A stretch of DNA of 64,000 bases from Nyssa sinensis (lineage: Eukaryota; Streptophyta; Magnoliopsida; Cornales; Nyssaceae): NCBI GenBank assembly GCA_008638375.1, contig VIRR01000516.1, forward strand, positions 62,001 through 126,000. The letters are read 5' to 3'. The notes beneath the pieces were generated by a model. That model did not search any database, was not told the DNA's origin, and worked only from the letters and a program-made list of their open reading frames with translations. Made by a program: the position numbers and the translations under genes. Shown piece by piece: positions 59,142 through 64,000 of this stretch. Each line of letters begins with the position of its first letter. Within the stretch, counting starts at the first letter, position 1.

Positions 59142-62100
59142 CTACCAAGGACAGAGAAGCGGCTGCCTCGGGAAGAGGTTGTTGGGGTTCATAAAGAGCT
59201 GGGAGTAACTGGGATTATTTTTCCTGCAGAGGGAGTTGACTGAGTTGACTGTGGTTGCTTGTCTTTCTTCCCGCTCATTTTTGGGCTGCAAAAATTCACG
59301 AGTAAGAAAATCAGGGAGACTATTATCCTCAACGGGTATGTACTGGATATCAAAATCAAAAACAGAAAGAATGGCTTGCCATCTTGCAAAAATTTGTTTA
59401 GAAGCAATGTTTTTAACATCTTTTTCCAAAACATGTTTGGCACTTTTACAATCAGTTTTAACTAAAAAGCGTTGATTTAATAAATCACTTTGAAATTTAC
59501 TGATGCATAAAACAAGGGATAAAATTTCTTTTTTAATAGTACTGTAATTTAACTAGGTAGAATTCCAGATTCCAGAGTGATAACAGATGATCTGCTCTGG
59601 AGAATCAAGACTTAATTTTTGACTAAGAATGCCACCGTAACCAATATCAGAGGCATCTGTTTGAACTATTTTGAAAGCAGAGGGAGAGGGAATACTAAGA
59701 CAGGGAAGGGTCTTGACGTATTGCTTGACTTGCTGGACAACAGCTGTATGAGCAGGTGTCCATGGAGGTGGATTACTACGGAGACAATCAAATAAAAGTT
59801 TACACTGAGATCGCAGATTGGGATAAAAATCTGAAATATAATTAAGGGATCCTAGAAATCGTTGCAACTGGGTTTTATCAAGGATTTGATCTGGGAATTT
59901 ATCAGAAAATTGGATTGACCGATGAATGGGTTTGATTTGACCATAAGAAATATCAAAACCTAGAAATCTAACTGAAGTTTGAAATAGCTTGAGTTTAGAT
60001 GCTGAGAGGACTAAACCATTGCGTTTAATTACATTCAGAAAAGAATATAAGTGTTTCCAATATTGATCAATGGAATTTGAGTAGATGAGGACATCATCTA
60101 TGTAAACTATAATATGACTGGAGAAAGGATTGAAGATGTCATTCATGACATTTTGAATTTCACTAGGAGCATTTTTTAATCCAAAGGGCATTACATTCCA
60201 TTCGTAATGATCAAAAGGGGTTGTGAATACGGTTTTATATCTATCTAATTCATGGATCTGGATTTGCCAGAATCCACTTTTCATATCGAATTCACTAAAA
60301 ATAACTGCTTTGTGTAACCGGTTAACTAAGTCTCTCTTGTTTGGAATGCGATACCTGATCCATTCTAAGACTTTGTTTAATGGTTTGTAATTAATAACTA
60401 AGCAAGGGACTCCTCGTTCAATTTCTGCATTTTTGTTAACATAAAAGGCAGAACAAAACCATGGTGACTTAGAAGGCCTAATGATTTGTTTACTCAATAA
60501 TCCTTTGATTTCTTCTTGGCATGTTTCTATGAGGGTTTGACTCATTTGTATGGGCCGTGCTTTGGTAGGAATATTGTTTTCACTAAAACCTTTAACATAG
60601 GGAAGACGAACAATGTGTTGTTTCCTATGCCAAAATGTAGTGAGTAACTCAGAACAGACTTCTTGTTTGAGTAGTGACTCAAATTGACTAATTTGTTGTT
60701 GAAGTATAGGGTTAAGTAATTGTTGTTCAACTCTTTTAAACTGAATTTCTTCCAAAAGAAAGTTAACAAGGAACTTTTTCTTAGAAAAAAGATTAACTAA
60801 GCGTCTAATAGAGAGATCTTGTAATGAATTTATTTCTCTGGACTGAGGATTTTTAATAAAGTTAAATCTAACTGTTTGGCCTAGAGGTTTAGTGGTAATC
60901 CCTTCACTGTCGGTAGTGAAAGGGAATAATAAGCACATGAATGGGTTACCGAGGATAACTTTATCAAACATGTTTTTGACTAACACAAAAGGAGTTTTGA
61001 AACATACTTTATCTTGGCACATATGTGCATTGGATAATTTGTACTGGATTTGCATGGAACTGCCATTATCGGATTTTAACTTTTCTCTGGTTTTTTCAAA
61101 GTATTTAGTAAGGATAATGCCTTCTTGGATACAGTTAAGATCAGCGCCTGAGTCGATGAGAGCAATGGCTTCAATTTCAAACTCTTCGCAAACTATGATC
61201 TTGACTGGGCATCGCCATTTTTGGAAGTTAATTCTAGTGATTGCGGTTAAGAAACTAGTGTGATCATCTTGATTTTGGCTGGAAGTTGGTAACTCGGGGG
61301 AAGTAGTGATGTTATTGGTTGGACTAACTTCATCACTTGGGGATGGTTGAACTGGAACAAGAGGGGGAGGAAATAGGTGACTATCAACTTTGCTTTCTAA
61401 AGAATCATGGTCGATCTTGAGTGTATAAATTAACTGTTTTAATTTGGTGATCTCCTTTTTGGTTTGGTTCACCTCATATTGTAAATCTTGGATGGTAAGT
61501 GGTTTGGTGTTACTAGTAAATCTATCAAAGATTTTATTAAATTGAACATGCGGGCTAGAAGGGATAACTGGAGATGGTTTAGGAGTGTTTGTGACTAATG
61601 TCGTTTTAAATTGATTTAAATATTGGGATTTAGTTATCGGGTCTTCTACATTATTAATTAATTCTAGTAGGAGTTCTTCTTGTTTATTTAAAACATTAAC
61701 TGTTTTACAACAGCTGCGGGTGCAATTATCTGTGTATTCTATCTTAACTAGAGGACTGTCTGACTGATAGTGAGAACCATGGTCAAAAGATTGGTCTAAC
61801 TGTTCAATTTCGTTTTCACTGTCACTCGAACTATAAGAGGAGGAACTAGGGGGTTCACTATCTGTATTTATGAGATTTAGAATTTTAAATAACTCTTGTT
61901 TGTGATCCTGGTTTCCTTGGATGGTATTAATCAATTGTTTAATTTTACAATCTGACTGGAAGTGGCCTGGTTTTCCACATTTAAAGCATACATCAGTAGA
62001 TGTTGCCTTGCGAGAAGTGTGTTTATTAGTAGGGTTTTTCTTCCTACGATTGGTTTTGTAGTAATTACGTGTTTGTTTGTTACTAGACTCGCCTTGGTGA

Positions 62101-63149
62101 TGGGTTTTTTTGTACTTATGGCTACGGCGGTGACCTTGGTGGTGACTGCCATGGGTGCGATGATACTTGTGGTGGCTTTCTTGGTGATGTTGACGGGAGC
62201 GTCGTTTTGAAGGTGCTAATGGAGGTAGGCCATACTGGACACAAAAATTACCAAGCTCATATTTGGCTCTTTTCTTGTTCTTAGCGGCTTGATTGCTAAT
62301 TTTCATGTCTATACACATCCGCATGCCTTCTTTACGAACTATGCAAATGATGTCACCGTATGTAAGACTGGGGTAATCTATGACTCCTGTGTCTTTACTA
62401 AGGATTTCTCTAATCTTATGGGCAAAAAGACTAGGAAGTCCATTAATGAACTTTTCTTTCCAGAACGGAGAATTACTATCATCTCTAAGCATAACTCTAG
62501 AGCAGAAGACATCTGCATACCATTCAAAGTCACTAGGTATAGGACATTTAAGGTTAGTTAACTGATCATGAATCCTAGCGGTTACATGACTGGGGGTTCC
62601 TATGAAATGTTTAGTAATGGTGTAAATGAGGGTGTTAACTCCATCTAGTACTCCTTGTCCTATTGTTTCGTCAAAGACTAGGTTACCATCAAGGTCTCTT
62701 TTAACTGCATGAATTATGGATTCTTTGGTTTCATCAATAAGGTGTTTATCCCACCAACTGAGAATTTTTCCTGTGAATCCGAGAACCAAGAGTTTGACTA
62801 TGTCGCTTTGAGGACTGTTGTTCTTTTCATGATAAAAATTGGCTGCCATGGCCATGTGACTTAATTTATCCAAAATCTCTTGTTCTAAACAATAGTCTAT
62901 GTTCCATTCATAGAGGCGATTAGAAGCAACTGAGAATTGGCTTTGTAGAAGTCGTTCCTCGTACTGGAGATTAGGAGGTGTGCGACGACTATACCTATTG
63001 TTGGTGATGCTGGTAGGGTTGAACCTAGGTCTATGGAATTTATTTACTGTGAGGCCTTGAAGTTGGTTCTGTAACCAGTCTATTTCTTGATACTGGGTTT
63101 GTAAGGCTTTCTCATCTCTAGATGATGATGTCGAACTGTATGGGGTGTT
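59142..63149 (-). pseudogene. Pararetrovirus polyprotein: coat, protease, RT, RNase H
   Basis: One frame is open for about 1,335 codons except a single TAG at 59553-59555. Further in-frame stops lie upstream at 63150 and 63219. Domains, numbered from 62873: coat protein-like N-terminus including MAMAANFYH and FTGKILSWWDK; a His/Lys-rich stretch (about 225-262); a zinc finger CFKCGKPGHFQSDC (about 294-307, C-X2-C-X4-H-X4-C); protease active site LIDSGAD (about 572); RT with FSEFDMKSGFWQI, MPFGLKNAP and the catalytic YIDD (about 924, at 60093-60104); then RNase H, where the stop falls, ending RWQAILSVFDF and PDFLTREFL. The lack of an integrase and the RNase H ending are caulimovirid features. 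The start is not defined, because the frame continues from an upstream part of the polyprotein. Confidence 0.9.
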
Positions 63150-63270
63150 TCACTTGTCTATAGTGACTATTGTTTTAGAAGAACTGGATATTTCGGGCTT
63201 AACTGGTACAACTAATTCTTAGAGCATTTTATTAACCTGTTCTAAAGCCGTTGTGGTCTTAGGGAGAGGT

Positions 63271-64000
63271 TGTAATACCCTGACCCAAATTGAAACTGAG
63301 CACACCTTGAAACCCGAGCCGTAAGGACTTCCTGTTTTAAATCTTGAATACAACGGGCGATTCGAAAACTCAAAAGTTTGAAAGTACGGATAATGCCCGG
63401 GCAACGCCCGAGCAAGCCATGAACGGATACCGAAATAAAAATAAGAATTAGAAAAGAAAAATAAATAAAATAAATAAAGAAAAATAATAATAATAATAAT
63501 AAATAAGATAGTGGACAATATGCAAATGTGTATGTATAGGTATAAAAATATATAAATATATATGAAGGTGTGAAGGTGTTGATATATCAGTAACTGAAGA
63601 ATTAAAACAGAGGAAAACGGGTGAGAATCATGTGCAGAAATGAAAGGGCGCAAGGGAGAGAGAGAGAGAGACAATGGGAGAAATAAAGAGGGCGAGGGAC
63701 GGTTTTTAAAGATAAAAGCATGCCAGGCATGCGTTGCAAATTGAACCAGCAAGAAAAAAAAAAAAAAAAGAGAAGAGAGAAGAGGAATGGTTGGGCGCAA
63801 CAGGGGGGTGACAGAAGCAGGGGCGCAAGGGTAAGATACTTCTCTCTATAATTCAATTTTTGGGTTGCTTTACATTTCTCAGTTGGTATATGTGTATAGT
63901 ATATTAATCCAGAGTAGAAGAGCAGGAGTTAGAACCAACCAGAAGCGGAAAAATAAGGAAGATGAGAGAAACGAAGGGCGCACGACTGGATGGGTAAGTT
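63271..64000 (+). repeat. Start of another plus-oriented LTR-like element
   Basis: TGTAATACCCTGACCC matches the 5' end of this LTR superfamily (compare TGTAACACCCCGACCC at 51617) and interrupts the viral reading directly after GAGGT (63266-63270). A purine-rich tract with a GA microsatellite (about 63656-63672) follows. The element runs off the window, so length and second TSD cannot be seen. The minus ORFs 63219-63800 and 63602-63856 read this sequence and are not genes. Confidence 0.75.

Larger units (their letters stand above)
53241..63270 (-). mobile_element. Endogenous caulimovirid (plant pararetrovirus) sequence
   Basis: Minus-strand viral sequence split by X (54627-58714, TTTTT duplicated). 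Going down the minus strand from 63270: coat protein region with CCHC zinc finger, aspartic protease, RT, RNase H, a C-terminal region and an intergenic region with a strong TATA box. There are no LTRs and no integrase, which separates it from Ty3 elements. The movement protein region is missing because the right end is cut by another element at 63271. It resembles polyproteins of petuvirus- or florendovirus-type caulimovirids, but genus cannot be set by eye. It is inactive, with stops, a large insertion and an incomplete genome. Confidence 0.88.

Noticed and set aside
63219..63800. 193-codon minus ORF
   Set aside because: It reads the start of an LTR-like element and runs only a few codons into viral sequence. 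Low-complexity Phe/Leu/Ser stretches come from purine-rich DNA.
1..64000. CRISPR array, operon or bacterial system
   Set aside because: Repeats are either dispersed elements or tandem arrays without spacers, and all coding relics are plant retroelements or pararetrovirus.

Overview
This is a gene-poor, AT-rich plant nuclear window built almost entirely of nested transposable elements. No intact cellular protein gene, rRNA, true tRNA or CRISPR array is visible. The organism is a flowering plant, probably a dicot, but I cannot name it. The evidence is a Ty3/Gypsy chromovirus and a Ty1/Copia element primed by initiator tRNA-Met, a 460-bp TRIM, an endogenous caulimovirid (plant pararetrovirus), and many long TG...CA elements with 5-bp target-site duplications (TSDs).

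Layout, left to right. 1-3333 is the end of a long LTR-like element (R1). 3334-4885, 26700-26748 and 36729 onward are pieces of an older plus-oriented LTR-like sequence (F). F was split by element A (4886-26699, TSD AGGTT) and element B (26749-36728, TSD AAAAC). A is itself split by a Gypsy+TRIM block (7524-22262, flanked by CTGGG) and by solo LTR E (23282-26580, TSD TAATT). The Gypsy is split inside its reverse transcriptase by D1 (11795-17139, TSD TAAGG). B is split by D2 (27690-33603, TSD CATGG). 36729-41113 holds more plus-oriented LTR sequence, and 41114-45607 is element C in the opposite orientation. 46256-52908 is a decayed Copia element whose 3' LTR was split by X2 (48304-52762, TSD TGTAT), which in turn contains a small non-autonomous LTR element (about 50395-52268). 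53241-63270 is a minus-strand endogenous pararetrovirus split by X (54627-58714, TSD TTTTT). It is broken at its right end by a further LTR-like element starting at 63271.

The long elements (3.3 to 5.9 kb, nearly all without an internal region) look like solo LTRs of related Ty3-type families. Orientation is set by TGTA...GTGACA ends, by a TATA box about 450 bp into E, and by a polypurine tract just before a TGTAACACCCCG start. Across families they share a quasi-periodic module of roughly 130-150 bp, a tRNA-like box A/box B segment antisense to the LTR, and a promoter-proximal block with AACCGGTT, TGACGTCA and CACGTG-type motifs.

Coding potential is limited to retroelement and viral relics. 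The Gypsy gag-pol has many stops, mostly where Gln or Arg is expected. Copia keeps only RT and RNase H. The pararetrovirus keeps a polyprotein frame of about 1,300 codons with one internal stop in the RNase H region. Most short ORFs elsewhere are chance frames in LTRs or in tandem arrays.
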